A stretch of DNA of 64,000 nt from Grammothele lineata (GCA_002150815.3 NDFF03000109.1:62001-126000); one strand, 5' to 3'. Numbered from the stretch's first letter, positions 1 to 18,162 are shown. Numbers and translations: made by a program. Notes: generated by a model from the sequence alone, not told the origin.

Positions 1-3000
1 GACAGCATGGGGGAGAGGAGGAGTCAGCGTTTCGGTAGCGAGTGGTCATTCTGGGTGAGGGGCACAGCCACCGCCACCGGGGGGAAGCGAGGCGAAGAGG
101 GCGGAAATGAGAAAGGGGAAAGAGGGAAAAGGAATGTTCAACGGGAAGGAATAAAACAGACTAAGGGGCACAGGCACGCGAGGGCGGGGAGCAGGGTGCA
201 ATGGGCGGATAGAAGGGGACGGGGCGAGTCGGGGCGAGGACGGAGGAAGGAAGGAACGGGTACCGACGCCATTCTTGTAGATCTCGAGGTGCCGATGGTT
301 CTCCCAGTCGATCACTGCAGGGCCCGGTGCGCGGGAGAAGCACCGGCGGGAACGTCAGGTCCGCCAGACGTCGCATCTACGCCCGTGCGCAGTACTATAT
401 GTACGCACGTCGCTATCAGATGCTTACCGGTGTGCCCTGCGGCCTCGAGCGCGGCCTTTGCGAGGCGCAGCGCGCGGAGGAGCGGGGGGTGTGGCCTGAC
501 CACCCCATTGTCCCACATGAGCGCGACGCAGAGCTTCCCCCCGGGCCCGCCGTGCTCGCCCAGCGCGTACTCGCGCGCGCTCCAGTCCTTGCGGACGCAG
601 AGCGGGTCCCGGCGCCAGGGCCGCGCGTCGAGGACGGCCCTGGTGAAGACGCGGAGCGCGCCGAGGGAGGGCGCCATGGGCCCGAGCACGGACGAGATGC
701 TCTCCTGGCCCTCCTGCGAGTTCACGGCGTTGCAGTAGGGGAGGCGTTCGTAGGAAGGTCGGAGGGCGTACAGCCCGCAGAACGCGCTCGGGATGCGCAC
801 GGAGCTGGGGAAGGGCCGGGGCGTCAGCGCGGTGTTTTTGTGGGATGGGGAGGTTAGCCGATGAATGGATGGGCGGCCGGGGAAGGGGGTCGGGGGGGGA
901 CGCACCCGCCGATGTCGGTGCCTACGCCCAGAGGGCTGCCGTGCAGGGCGAGGAGGGCGCCCTCGCCGCCGGAGGAGCCGCCTGCGGTCATGTACCGGTT
1001 GTGGGGGTTGGTCGTGCGGCCGAAGACGTGGTTGTAGGTCTCGCCCCACTGACCGAAAGCGTACGTCAGAGTTGTGTGCGCGGGTGCTGCGGGAGGGGAG
1101 AGCCGGGGTCGTGGTGGTTATCGCTGGGCGAGCGACGCGCGGTGCGCACCTGGAGCGTCTGGGGCACGTTGGTGCGCACGAAGGGGACGGCGCCGAGGTC
1201 GTAGAGGATCTCGACGAGCACGCTGTCGATTTCGGAAACGCGGCCTATCCATCCCGCGTAGCCTGCGGAGGGCGTTCAGATGAGCGCGTGCGTACGGGCC
1301 TCGGCTGGCTGGGCGCACCCATGATTGTCTCGAGGCCTTTGAGACAGAATTGGTCTTTGAGGGAGACGGGCAGGCCGTGAAGAGGCCCGATGATCTTGCC
1401 ATGGGTGCGGAGGTATTCGTCGACCTCGCGGGCGCGATCCAAGGCGCGGTCAATGAATATCTCGGTGAGGCAGTTTGTCTGTGATCGCGAGGGGAGCGGA
1501 CGGTGAGAAGACCGACATGAGAAGGATCGGAGAGGGACCGATGGCGGAGACGCACAAGTTGGTGAGCGATGATGGCACGCTTGTAGAACGCAGTAGTAAC
1601 CTCTTCTGAGGACCACTCGGCGGAGTGGAGCTTGGCGAGGAGGGCCTCGACTAGCGCTGTGGTGGAAATGCTGATGTTAGTAACAAGGGGATTAATAACA
1701 TGTTATTAACACGTTAGTAACATTAATAACTGGAAGCCCTCCGGAGGACCTGTTATTTTTGTTATAAATAGGTACATGAACCGGAATGGGTAGTATGACT
1801 GGTCCTGGCCAGTAGACAGGCTTGGTATAGCGTGCTTTCTAGCCACTGGGGAGCATTTGGCTCGTGAGGCGAAAGTTAAAGTATCTCGCGCCGGCCCTGA
1901 GTCAGACGATATGCAGCCGAGCCGGGCGGCTAGCTCGCTGCCGCCAGTGACCACCGTTGACGGCCCACGCGTACTAAGGAGGCAGCGCGGCGTCCAGACG
2001 ATCACGATGTGTTCACCTATGTTTTCTTCGACCTAGGGTTGTGGCGAGAATCGCGGTGGCAGCGCGCGCAGGTTGGTGCCAACGTTGAAGTACTTACCCA
2101 CTCAGAAGACTCGGGCCGCATCTTCAATCGCTGGTAGGACGCGATTTGTGTGGCGCGCATTCAAGTAGGCCGATGCTATTCGTACCTACTCGTAGCCACC
2201 GCTAGGTATGGGTTTGGGCATGTCAGGCGCCCCAAAGAAGTCCGCATGCGCCGCGCGAACCCATCGCGGACGGTCGCTACCCACGCCGTCGCCTCGCGAA
2301 ACGATACCTATCATGATGAGCCGAGGAACTCGTTTTCGTCCGTACTCCTAGGTATCGCTACAACTTTCCACGGGATGTTTGCGCGAGGACAGAAGTCCGC
2401 GACGCGTTCGGACAACGCGCGAGGCGGTTGTGCGAGTCGCGCGACCCACTGGCTATTGACATCATCCTCCTAGTTGACTTTCTCCAAGTATACATACGAG
2501 TAGTGATACTCAGCCGATAGGCACTCGTGCGCTCAGTGCAGCCCGCGCCGCTTCTGCTGTCTATCAAGCAAGAACGCGCTGGTTGCGCATGCCGCTAGCT
2601 AATGCCTTCGAGCGAGCTGGGGGGGGGGGAATATCGGTCGAACTGATTCCTGAGACGCCTTTACTTCTTAAATCGGCGTCGTTACCTTCAGCTAACATCG
2701 CCAAGTTTGCTCTTTGACGTCGCTCACGCTGCTGACGTATAAAAATCTAACAAACACACCGTAGGATGCTTTTCCGATACATTTTATCATGACGCTCGTG
2801 GTCGAGAGGACGTTAATGGAGGCAGACAGGGCCGAGTTCGAGTCCGATGTCCCACTTTTCCGGCCCTGGGGCTATGGGCGCCTAACGTGTTATTTTTCCG
2901 TTGATAACAAAAAATAACAAGGCATTGTTTGATAACTGGAGGGCCGGCATTTCAAACATAACATAACAAACTCAAACCAATTTCCACCACAGCGCTAGGG

Positions 3001-3182
3001 CCCTCGACGTCTAGCGTTTCTGTGATGGCGACTTCGCGGGCGGTTAGGAGGCCGCAAGCGAGGGGGACGTCGAGCACGTTGCGCTGTTCGTCGGGCGGAG
3101 GGTGGATCTTCCACTCTGGTGGGATGGCGTCGAGTTGGCGCTGCTTTCTGGCGGCGCAGAGGGCCTTCCAGTCCTGTGCCAT
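1..3182 (-). pseudogene. Fungal acetamidase (amidase signature family), split by a transposable element, 3' end outside the window
   Basis: Amidase-signature hydrolase, which would hydrolyse small amides to acid plus ammonia. Translation starts at the ATG ending at 3182 (MAQDWKALCAARK). The first exon runs to ITETLDVE and stops at the element at 2998. The frame resumes left of the element at 1650 as ALLAKLHSAEW...VNCLTEIF, and the catalytic lysine lies in LPVSLKDQF. After short introns come GYAGWIGRVSEIDSV, the Ser-cisSer-Lys motif GGSSGGEGAL, GTDIGG, then SVRIPSAFCGLYALRP and VIDWENHRHLEIYKN near 300. Removing the element plus one target copy gives an uninterrupted ETLDVEALLAKL join, so the gene looks intact before insertion. 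No stop or frameshift was seen in the other exons. The C-terminus lies off the window or behind a further intron. The insert could also be spliced out as a giant intron, but no in-frame GT-AG join at its edges was found. Confidence 0.8.
1651..2998. mobile_element. 1.35 kb non-autonomous inverted-repeat DNA transposon inserted in the acetamidase
   Basis: The ends are a perfect 19-bp terminal inverted repeat: CTAGCGCTGTGGTGGAAAT at 1651-1669 and its reverse complement at 2980-2998. The flanks are a 9-bp target duplication with one mismatch, GGGCCTCGA (1642-1650) and GGCCCTCGA (2999-3007). Subterminal zones are rich in GTTATTAAC/GTTAT-type motifs (1676-1760 and 2885-2970). The interior has no convincing transposase; the longest open frames are about 100 codons and unlike any family I know. 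A 9-bp duplication suits Mutator-like elements, while the TAGCG start and AT-rich subterminal motifs also recall hAT, so the superfamily is left open. Confidence 0.75.
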
Positions 3183-4383
3183 GATCGTCTGATATGTCGG
3201 CCGTGACGTCGCTCACGGTGGACGAGTGCTAAGCCGTGCCACAGAGCTGGGCTTGAGAGAGCGGAGGACGACCGAGATAAGATAGCGGGAGACCCTGGTG
3301 GATCTGGGATCTGAGATCGGGCCGGAAGGCTTCTCCGGAGCGGCGGAGGCCGCGCTCCGCATCCACGCTCGCGTCCTCCGTCGTCATCCTCCGCGCGTTG
3401 GCGAGGAGCCCAAGGCCGCCGCTCGGGTACCCCTTCGCACGAATCGCACCCTCTCACAGGGCAGACACGCGCAGGGTGGGGTGCCTGTGATGACGTCGAC
3501 GCGCTGAGGCTGGGGGTGCGCCTGGGTGCGCGAGGCACGGGAGCGAGAGGGAAAGAACACGGTCGAATGGGGCATAGCGTCCGGGCTCGTGATCGCGTAT
3601 GCCGGAAGCAGTCCCCCCCTTTAGCAGCAGGTTCAAAGCTGCCTCGCCGTGCCCCTCCGCCGGGAGGAGTCTGCTCTAGAGCCTGCGCGCGAGCGGAGGG
3701 ATGTGTGGGATCTATTCAGCGGCCCACTCGCGCGGTGCGTGCGCATCGCGTAGGGACGCTGAGTGAGAAGAGGATAGGGGCGGGCAGAGGGCTCCCATCG
3801 ATGGCATCTGGGGATCGCGCGTGCGCAGAGGCCGGACGAGGATCTGCAAACACGGCTGATGGTCGCGCACCAGGCGCAGCTGCGGAGATGGCTGGCCGAG
3901 ACGCAGTCACGCATCCGCCGATTCCGAAGGCGTTGTCCCCGCTCGTTGGCGTTGGCTGGCGTTGGCCGGGGAGGGCCCAGAGGCGTGTGTTGGCGTGTTT
4001 GGCAGCTGTGGCACCGTGGCCAGGGCGGGCGCTTGGTGCGGTTGTCGTGGTCGTTGGCGTCGTCGCAGCCGTTGCTCTTGCTCCTGCAGCCGTTGCAGCC
4101 CTTGGCAAGCTCCGTCCTCCAGTCGGGCCTCTCCCGACAACCTTCCTCTCCGGCTCCCTGCCCCTTCTCTCTCCAGCCTTCTTTCTTTCTTTCCTTTCTT
4201 TAAAACTCTTGCTCGCTCTTCCGTGCGTCTTCCACCCCAAGCTTGACGCTGTCCGTCCGTATCTGACCTTGTCCTCCATCTCCATCTCCCGTTCCTCCTC
4301 ACCGTCCCGACAATCGCCGCACGCGCTGCTCTCTCTCTCGTCACCAGCAGCGTACAGGCCCTTTGTCCCCCGGCGCGCAGTCC
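3183..4383. other. Divergent intergenic region between the acetamidase and the Bni4-like gene
   Basis: About 1.2 kb of GC-rich DNA with no supported gene. The last 250 bp before 4384 is pyrimidine-rich (runs of TCTTTC and CTCTCTC), which is typical of fungal core promoters and 5' leaders. The open frame at 3516-4421 is arginine- and alanine-rich with no domain and is treated as chance. Confidence 0.5.
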
Positions 4384-7254
4384 ATGGCCGTTCTCGCGCC
4401 TCAAGACTGGCATCCACCTAGAGATCATAACATGGACGCGCCCTCCCCAAACGCCATCAATCCCTCTGCCCCTCGTCAGCGCTCCTCTCCCGCAAACGAC
4501 CATCCTCACTCTCCCCCCACCATGTCCCAGCAGCAGCCATACCCGTATCCCGTGCAGCAACAGCAGGCCACCTGGGGCCCAAACCCACAGCAGTTCTATC
4601 CCTCCTTCTATCAAAATCCCCATCAGCAGCCCTACCCCATGCACCCCCACCAGGCCCATCCACAGCCAGGACAGATGCCCTATTACGACCCCGCCAACGC
4701 ACAGCTCGCCCAGTGGGCCTACCAGCAGATGATGTTCAACGCACAGCAGCAGGCCCACCAAATGTCCCAGATGTCGTCCCCCATGGGACGCGCCCGCTCC
4801 GGTTCGAACCCGACCCCCGACTACTTTGCCCAGAGCCCCATGTCCGGTTTCAGCCCGTTCCCCTCCGGCACCCCGCCCCCGCCCCATCCGTCCCAGCTGC
4901 CCATGGGCTACCCCTCGTCTCAGCCAGACCAGGCCGGCGGCCACCACGGCGGCTTCCACCCCTACCGCCGGCCCCAGAGGCACGGCTCGTCTAACCAGGA
5001 CCCCGACTGGCGCTCCAGCCCCCAGCACGGTAGTCCTAGTGGTCCGTTTAAGCCTCCCTATGCTCAGGCCGACGCGGCCGGCTCCTCCACCTCCGTCAAC
5101 TCTAGCTCCTCCCACTCGGGCAGCCACCGGCAGCGCACCAACAGCAACCAGGGCTCCACTTCCGGCGGCAGTCCCGCTCCAGGCCCGCCTGTTCACTCGC
5201 ATTCAAGGCAAGGCAGCAGCAGGTCCGCCGCGTCCGGTTCCGTATCTCCCCCAGCGACAAACGGCGCCCAGCGCGTACATCAACGTACAGGGTCGTCGTC
5301 GTCCAGCGTGTCGGCACGGCCCGCGCCGTCCCCGGCCGCCGCCGCCGCCGCGCCGTCACCCAGCACCTCCATCCAGGCTACGTTGCGAAAACCGTCCCCT
5401 TTGTCCCAAGGCACGTTCACCGCCGCAGAGAAGCGGATGTCGAGGGACGACAGCGATTTGGCCGCCATGATGGATCCTGCGGGCGGGGCTCGGCATAGCG
5501 GACTCAAGGGCAGGCTACGACGCGCCCTCTCCCTCAACGCGAACGCGACGCTGCACGAGGAGGACGACGAGGGCGGCCCCCGGCCCAGCCAGTCGAGCGT
5601 CGGCTCCAGCGCGACCCTGGCCATGGACGACGGCGACTCGACTGCGACGGTGCAGAAGAAAAAGTCGCGGTCGCTGTTCAACAACAAGTTCAACCGGTCG
5701 ACGGACAACATCTCGCTCTCGTCCACCATGTCGTCCGCGTCGATGGTCATCCGGAAGCTGGGCTCGATCGGGAAGCTCGCCCGCCGCAACTCGCTCGCGG
5801 GCATCACCTCCCTGTTCAAGGACAAGGACAAGAACAAGGAGGACGGGGGGGAGGAGGGCGGCAGCGCGGGGGGCAAGAAGGGCAAGAAGGGCAAGAAGGG
5901 CGAGAAGGGCGCCGCGGCGGACCCGAGCGTGTCGCACGTCACGGCCGAGCTCGACCGCTCCGAGTGGAGCGCGAACCCGGAGATGGCGGGGCTGAGTCCC
6001 GCGGCGCGCCTCGCGCGGCAGCACACGCTCAAGAGCAACGCGGAGGCGGCGGCCAAGGCCAAGGCCGAGGCTGAGGCGCGCGCGGCGGCGCAGGCGCAGA
6101 GCAGCGGCGGGCCGGTGCCGACGACCTGGGAGAAGAACACGACGACGCGGCAGGGCGACTCGCCTGCGAAGATGGGCGCTGCCGCGGCGGCGGGCTCGGT
6201 TGGGGTGGGTGAGAATGGGATGCGCGTCGTGGTCGAGCATGATGACTCGGACAGCGACGATGGCCGCAGCGACGGCGGGCACGAGAACCATGCGCACAAC
6301 TATAGCATTGAGGGCTGGGAGGACGACGAGGATTGGGGTGAGGGCCATGAGGATGAGGATTTGACGATTAGGCAGGCGCTCGACAGCGCGAGCCTCGACG
6401 AGGACGACGTGGAGATGGAGCCGTGGGCGATCAACGTCCGCCGGAGCGTCGAGCGGACGCGTAAGCCCCAGAAGGGCATTCTGAAAAGTGAGTGGTGCGA
6501 GCCCGTGCACGCCGGGACCCGTCTGACGTCCTTCCAGAGCCCGCGGACGGGTCGGACTACACCCAGGACGCGTACCTGCCCCCGAACCCGATGTTCACGC
6601 GGGCGCGCTCGAACTCGTACGACTCGGCGCAGCCGTCGAGCGAGCTCCCGCCGCTCGGGCACCTGCCGCCCTCGGACCCGGCGCAGATCGACGGCCTGCA
6701 GCACAAGCCGCACGGCTCCGCCAACGGGCACTCGCCGCAGAACGCGACCTCGTTCCTCCCGCCCCTCTCCTTCGACTCCGGCCTCACCCTGGAGTCGCCC
6801 AAGCAGGACTCGGCGACCGAAGCGAGTGGCAGCAGCAGTGCGATGGGTGCTCACCCCGTGGCTGCGCCGACCGCTGAGAAGCCGTCGCTGTTCAACCACC
6901 CGAACTCGTCCGCGCCGGCCCTGTCGACGATGTTCCCGCCCCCAGGGGGCAACGCGCCGACGCTCACGCACCGGTCCGCGACGGCGCCCGCGAAGCGGCT
7001 CGCGTTCGCCGCGAACTTGTCCGTGTACGACACGTTCCCCGCCGCGGTGTACGACCGCCGGAGCGAGCCTGCGACGTGGAGCCGGCTCACGCCGGCGCTG
7101 GCGCAGCGGATCAAGGAGGAGCTCAACTCGTATAAGATGGAGGAGATGGAGGTGCACGCTGCGAGCCGCGTACAGTACGTCTTCTTGCCGTTTCTCGTTC
7201 CTCTGGTGGGTGCTGACGTTGGGGTCGGGATATAGCACTCAGTTCTTTGTATGA
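4384..7254 (+). CDS. Bni4/Afr1-type scaffold protein with C-terminal PP1-targeting domain
   Basis: Large low-complexity protein whose end is recognisable. The C-terminal block, KRLAFAANLSVYDTF, then YDRRSEPATWSRLTP, then IKEELNSYKMEEMEVH and a final HTQFFV, matches the conserved tail of fungal Bni4/Afr1 proteins, which dock type-1 phosphatase and link chitin synthase to septins. Three exons: 4384-6487, 6538-7174 and a 19-nt last exon 7236-7254. The joins keep frame (K|PADGSDY; RVH|TQFFV). The N-terminal half is rich in Q, P, S and H. The middle carries a basic KKGKKGKKGEKG patch (about 5870-5910) and an acidic stretch (about 6240-6360). The ATG at 4384 is used; an in-frame ATG at 4432 is an alternative. 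The assignment rests on the C-terminus only. Confidence 0.65.
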   Translation: MAVLAPQDWHPPRDHNMDAPSPNAINPSAPRQRSSPANDHPHSPPTMSQQQPYPYPVQQQQATWGPNPQQFYPSFYQNPHQQPYPMHPHQAHPQPGQMPYYDPANAQLAQWAYQQMMFNAQQQAHQMSQMSSPMGRARSGSNPTPDYFAQSPMSGFSPFPSGTPPPPHPSQLPMGYPSSQPDQAGGHHGGFHPYRRPQRHGSSNQDPDWRSSPQHGSPSGPFKPPYAQADAAGSSTSVNSSSSHSGSHRQRTNSNQGSTSGGSPAPGPPVHSHSRQGSSRSAASGSVSPPATNGAQRVHQRTGSSSSSVSARPAPSPAAAAAAPSPSTSIQATLRKPSPLSQGTFTAAEKRMSRDDSDLAAMMDPAGGARHSGLKGRLRRALSLNANATLHEEDDEGGPRPSQSSVGSSATLAMDDGDSTATVQKKKSRSLFNNKFNRSTDNISLSSTMSSASMVIRKLGSIGKLARRNSLAGITSLFKDKDKNKEDGGEEGGSAGGKKGKKGKKGEKGAAADPSVSHVTAELDRSEWSANPEMAGLSPAARLARQHTLKSNAEAAAKAKAEAEARAAAQAQSSGGPVPTTWEKNTTTRQGDSPAKMGAAAAAGSVGVGENGMRVVVEHDDSDSDDGRSDGGHENHAHNYSIEGWEDDEDWGEGHEDEDLTIRQALDSASLDEDDVEMEPWAINVRRSVERTRKPQKGILKSEWCEPVHAGTRLTSFQSPRTGRTTPRTRTCPRTRCSRGRARTRTTRRSRRASSRRSGTCRPRTRRRSTACSTSRTAPPTGTRRRTRPRSSRPSPSTPASPWSRPSRTRRPKRVAAAVRWVLTPWLRRPLRSRRCSTTRTRPRRPCRRCSRPQGATRRRSRTGPRRRPRSGSRSPRTCPCTTRSPPRCTTAGASLRRGAGSRRRWRSGSRRSSTRIRWRRWRCTLRAAYSTSSCRFSFLWWVLTLGSGYSTQFFV

Positions 7255-8918
7255 CGTCGCGGACACTCGGGTTGAGTCCTGTCGCTTCTTTAATTTTTCC
7301 TGTCCATCTCTTCTCGCTCCCGCTCCCGCACATGATGACATACGAGCCCATCACTCACAATGCTACCGGTGCCGACGTCGATTCCCTCTGTCTTTATTCG
7401 CCTTCGTCATCCACATCCCGCTTCCCACTCTTCCTTCCACCCATCATCCGCCTTAACCCCAACCCACCCACCCCACCCCTCCCTCGCTGCACGGCGCGGC
7501 CGGCTGTTTTTTGGATCACATATCCGCGGTCTTCGATCTCATCCAAGTTATAGTATACCCCCGTCAATCCTCACGTGTAATACTATGACGCACGTCGCCT
7601 CGCCTCGCCCCCGGTCCCCGGTCCTTACTACTACGGTACTTCGGTACTTCGGTACACTGATTGATGTATGCACGCTGTGCCGTGCGTCGTCCGCCTTCGT
7701 CCCGTCCGCCTCTGCAATCTTCCCGGTCCCGTCCAGTCTCGGCTCACACACACTCGCTCATAAACAACAACACTCCATCCCACATTTCACATCCCCATTC
7801 ATCCCCCCCCCCTTTCCCCCCAAGTAAGCGTACGTATCCACCGACGGACCTTCCAGGACGAAAGTCTGATGCGATGCTGCGCTCGCTGTCTAGCCCTCTC
7901 CCTGTCTCCTTGTCTCTCTGTCAGTGTCTCAGTTCCGCCTCACCATCCATCATCCAGATTCCACAGTAGTTCACTACATAGTATACGCAGCCAGTACCCA
8001 TCCCGCCTGCCGTGCCGTGTTCACTACATTGCTGCATGCATGCTCTCATATGATCCGATCCGTTTTTTATTTTCTGTGTTTTCTGGATCCGTTGGGATGC
8101 ACACCGCCCGTTCGCACCCAGCAGCGTACGTACGAGGTGCCGGAGCCGCCCCTTTTCGGGTGTCCCGGCCAATGGCCACAAACCTGATCGGTTTTAACGC
8201 TGCAGCCCACCGTCTCGCTTTTCATCGTGTAAAGAGCCACCGCTGTGTGCGCACTCATCGTCGCCCTGCCTCCATCTCCGTCTCTCCTAGCCTGCCTGTC
8301 TGTCTCGAGCTCCGTCCACTTACACTTTACATTCAGGTCTTGATCACGGTCACCAGTATACGTAGTAGTCTTTATTACCTCTTTAGTTCTCTCGTACATA
8401 CGAGCGGGCCCCGAGTGGCGCGCTCGCTGTTACTGTACATATCTGCGCACGTACGCCTGGTTAGCTGGCTGCCTACGTTTTTGGTCTTTGGTCTTTGTGG
8501 TGTTTCGTTGTTGTGTTTGGCTTTGTGCGAGGGTAGAATTTAAATGCGGATAATAAGCCAAGTGTTGGTGTGTGTGTGGGTGAGCTGGCTTGGGGACAAG
8601 GTTTCGAGCCTCACGCGTCAAAGGCGAAGACGAGGGTGCCAAGTTCCAACAGAGACGCGGGATATTGACGGTCTCTGCGAACGGCGCGGGCGACACACTC
8701 TTTGGCGGGGATCTGATCCATGACATACATTCATGCGCATATACAGTCTATCATAGCGAGTCCATCCATATCCGTCATAACATTACACCCCCTAGCTACG
8801 GAAGCCACGGCGCACAGGCGAGCGAACGAACGTCGACCACTCGCGCCAGGAACGCCGTGAACCGAGTAAATAAGTCGCCAAACGGGCCGGGCACACGCGG
8901 ACGCGCTCGGGCTCGGGC
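7255..8918. other. Long convergent intergenic region
   Basis: 1.66 kb between the stop codons of the Bni4-like gene and VPS27. It holds TC-rich stretches, a short tandem of GGTACTTC (about 7635-7655) and several TACGTAC-like palindromes. Open frames on both strands are short, serine/proline-rich and without domain features. I see no gene here; it probably holds both 3' UTRs. Confidence 0.45.
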
Positions 8919-11369
8919 TCAGAGGTCGATGAGGAGCGCCTCCTTGCGCTCGGGCTCAGGCGGGCCTGCACTGTACGCGCCGTACACCGCGGGCTGGGGC
9001 GGGGCGAGCGGGACTTGCGGGAAGCTCGGGAGCGGGACGGACATTTGTTGGAGGTGCTGGAGCTGTGCGGACGAGTGCGAGGGGGCCGCTTGTTGTTGTT
9101 GCTGCTGCTGCTGCTGGAAGCGCTGTTGGACCGGCGCGTGCGAGGAGAGCGTGGAGGAGCGCATGAGGCCGTTGGGGGCGGTGGGGGCGGAGGGGGCGTA
9201 GCCGGAGACGGTGTTGTGCCGGGAGAGGGAGGGTGCTTGTAGAGGTTGCTGTTGTTGTGGCTGTGGCTGTGTCTGAGCGGGGGGCGGAGGGACGGGTTGT
9301 GGCTGGTATGTTGCAGGAGCAGACGCAGGAGGGGCGGCACCGTATTGGGAGAAGCTGACGGGGGGAGGGGACATGGCGGCGTAAGGGATTTGGGGGGTGG
9401 CGGAGGGAGAGGTAGGAGGTAGGATGGAGGTTGTCGCCGGCTGGTACATCTGTGGCTGCTCGGTCGTTGGCGATGTGGGGTAGGCGCCGTTGACTTGCAT
9501 GGGGGCAGAAGGGCCAGGGGAGTAGTACGAAGCTTGTATCGGGGTAGGGGGAACCTGCTGCGCCTGTGACTGAGGATTTGACTGCCAATGACTGTACCCG
9601 TTTGACTGATACTGGGGTGAATATGAAGCTGTCGGGGGTTCCTGCCTAGGTGTTGCGGATCTCCATGATGGCCGGGAAAGCTGCTCCGTGAGCAGCTTGT
9701 CGTAGAGCTTGACAGCTTGTGAAAGCTTGTCATGCATGTCAATGAGGACCTCTGAATCGCATTGAGTAGGCGCAGCTAGTTAGATACATGCTTGGGACGT
9801 ACCTTCTTTCTTCGAAGTGTCGTTTAGACTCATCGCCAGCTTAGGCCTCAGTCCGTTAGCCTTGTCGTACAATTCCGTCACCGCAGGATATCGCGACAGG
9901 TCCTGTTCGCCTCTCCCTTGTACCTGTTCGATGGTCTGGTTGAAAGTGAGGATCGTATCTGTTTCCAGCAACTCGAGATCGTAGTTGGGTATCGTGGGTA
10001 ACCTGGGTTTCGGTGTTGTTCGCCCACTTGCAGTAGGTGGGTAGGACTGTGCGTATCCGGATTGAGCGTAGGTTGGTTGAGTATAACCGGGTGCCGGGAA
10101 GGGAGCCCTGTCTGTGGCGTCGATGACAATAGGCGCACTGGGTTTAGGCGCATTCGCTTCACGCAGACTGGCTTCAATCGCCGCCTTCAGGTCGGGGTCT
10201 TCTTCCTCCTCACGTGAGTATGATGAACCCGCGTATGGACGTGTCGCGCGCTCAACGATGGGAGGTTCTGACGATTGCCAGGGCGAAGGGGATGGAACGT
10301 AGCCTGGACGATGACCTCCCGCGGAGCCAACTTCCTCTAGGGAGAGCTGAATGGCGCGCTGAAGCTCGGCGTCGTAAAAGTCTCTTGCGGAGCGGTGTCG
10401 TGAGGACGAGACACTCTGTGATGGCCTATGGGCCCTGCAAGGGTACGTGGCGTTAGAAGGGGAACGTGTCGTACATATGCGAAACGTACTTGTGCGCCTT
10501 CTTGCTGAGCTTCAGGTGGCAACTATCACAAACACGAACCTCTTGCGTGATACCGAAATGGGGCAGCGGCATCGACTTGGACGAGCATTGTTGATCAAAC
10601 ACCTGTCCGCAGTTGCGGCAGTGGTGTTTGCGGTTCGTGAACGTGAAGGGTGTGCGGCAGCGCAGGCACACGTCTGAGTCAATCCATTCAGGCGCAGTCT
10701 GAGTGTCGACCATTGCTGACGCAGTCACGGCGGGGTCGCGGGGAGGGAAGTTGAAACCTGCACCGGGGGAGTCACAACGACGCCTGGTGATAACATGTCC
10801 AAGGGGTACACACCTTCGCGCTGGAGGGTCCTGTACACTTCGCCCACGTAACTTAGACTCGGCTTGCCCTCAAACGCAGTGGCCCAGTCCTGGACGTAGC
10901 GGAGGATCTTATTCTTGACGTCATGGTTGAGGGCGGGCATCTTGAGTATGGAAACGAGGTTGTCCATAAACTCGCGGGAGGCCACTTCAGCCAAGAAACC
11001 GTCGCCACCGTTCTTGACACAGGTGTCGGTCAACTGGAAGGGCCTAGTTCAGCTTGCACAAGAGACTGCGGGAAGGAGGTACGCACACTGAGGGCGAGAA
11101 GCTGGACGTTGGGGTTCTTGTGGCCAAGCCTGCGTTTGAGGGCGCGCATAGCGTCCCTTGGTGGGACGGACTTGGAACGGATTTGGTCGCATATTTCGAG
11201 GTTGAGTGCAATGTCCTCGGCACCGCTTGGCAGGAGCTCAGACGTCGCCTTGTCTGGGGAAGACGGTGAGCGTGCGGGGCGCGGTGACAATGGGCAGCAA
11301 AGAAAACACACCGACGGCGTCGTCGAGCTGGGACGTGCCCCAGAGGAGAGAGCTGAGGTAGGAGGTCAT
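8919..11369 (-). CDS. VPS27: Vps27/Hrs-like ESCRT-0 subunit
   Basis: Sorts ubiquitinated membrane cargo at endosomes as an ESCRT-0 subunit. Domains in order: a VHS domain ([12 protein letters not shown]..., [21 protein letters not shown], then TDTCVKNGG...[10 protein letters not shown]); a FYVE zinc finger ([25 protein letters not shown], with RKHHC being the PI3P-binding motif); two ubiquitin-interacting motifs ([13 protein letters not shown], 10340-10365; [15 protein letters not shown], about 10160-10205); a helical GAT-like segment ([18 protein letters not shown]...); and a P/Q-rich tail. The protein ends in LLIDL, a clathrin box. A CAG-type run encodes polyglutamine near 9090-9120. About six introns; exon 1 is 11312-11369. 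It shares a 316-bp divergent promoter with RPB1. All signature residues are intact. Confidence 0.93.
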
Positions 11370-11685
11370 CGAGGCAAAGCGAGGTTGTCGTCGTCTGCGT
11401 CCAGCCCGGCTCGCTGCGGGGTCATCGGTACCCGTGATGTCACGGGCGGCGCTGTGACTGAGTCCGTGACTGGCTTTGTCACTCGCGTGCGGCCCCGGGC
11501 GACGGTCACAGCGGTGAGTCCGCACCTCCTTGTCCTCGACCACGTCGACGACGCTGGTCTCCCCCTCTCTTTCCGCTCCCTCGTCTGTCTCACTTGCCGC
11601 AGTCTAGCCCGAGGGTCTTGCTTTGCCCGTATAACGGGTCTTTCCTTGCTGATATCCCGCTTTTCCCCCTCTCCTGTCGCGCGCC
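11370..11685. promoter_or_regulatory. Bidirectional promoter between VPS27 and RPB1
   Basis: 316 bp separate the two start codons. The right half is pyrimidine-rich (TCTTTCC, CTCCCTCGTC), as expected for 5' leaders. A direct TGAC-rich patch lies at about 11430-11490. No TATA box is evident. Confidence 0.5.

Positions 11686-18162
<6,477 letters not shown>

Noticed and set aside
2780..2860. tRNA-like A-box (TGGTCGAGAGG) and B-box (GTTCGAGTCC) inside the amidase element
   Set aside because: The flanks do not form the acceptor or T-stem pairs, so this is not a tRNA gene; at most a decayed tRNA-related repeat.
1651..2998. The amidase insert as an ordinary very long intron
   Set aside because: The inverted repeat, target duplication and exact frame restoration on excision fit a transposon; no GT-AG join at its edges keeps frame.
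3516..4421. 301-codon plus-strand open frame upstream of the Bni4-like gene
   Set aside because: Arg/Ala/Pro-rich with no domain, overlaps the start region of the next gene in another frame and ends in a pyrimidine-rich leader; expected by chance in high-GC DNA.
3907..5202. 431-codon minus-strand open frame
   Set aside because: Antisense shadow of the low-complexity N-terminus of the Bni4-like gene; Gly/Val/Arg-rich and without motifs.
5280..6510. Two minus-strand open frames over 330 codons
   Set aside because: Antisense to the Bni4-like coding exon; composition follows codon bias of the plus-strand gene.
7869..8543. 224-codon open frame in the long convergent spacer
   Set aside because: Ser/Pro/Leu-rich, no domain, no clear splice partners, and the frame is not supported by codon bias seen in neighbouring genes.
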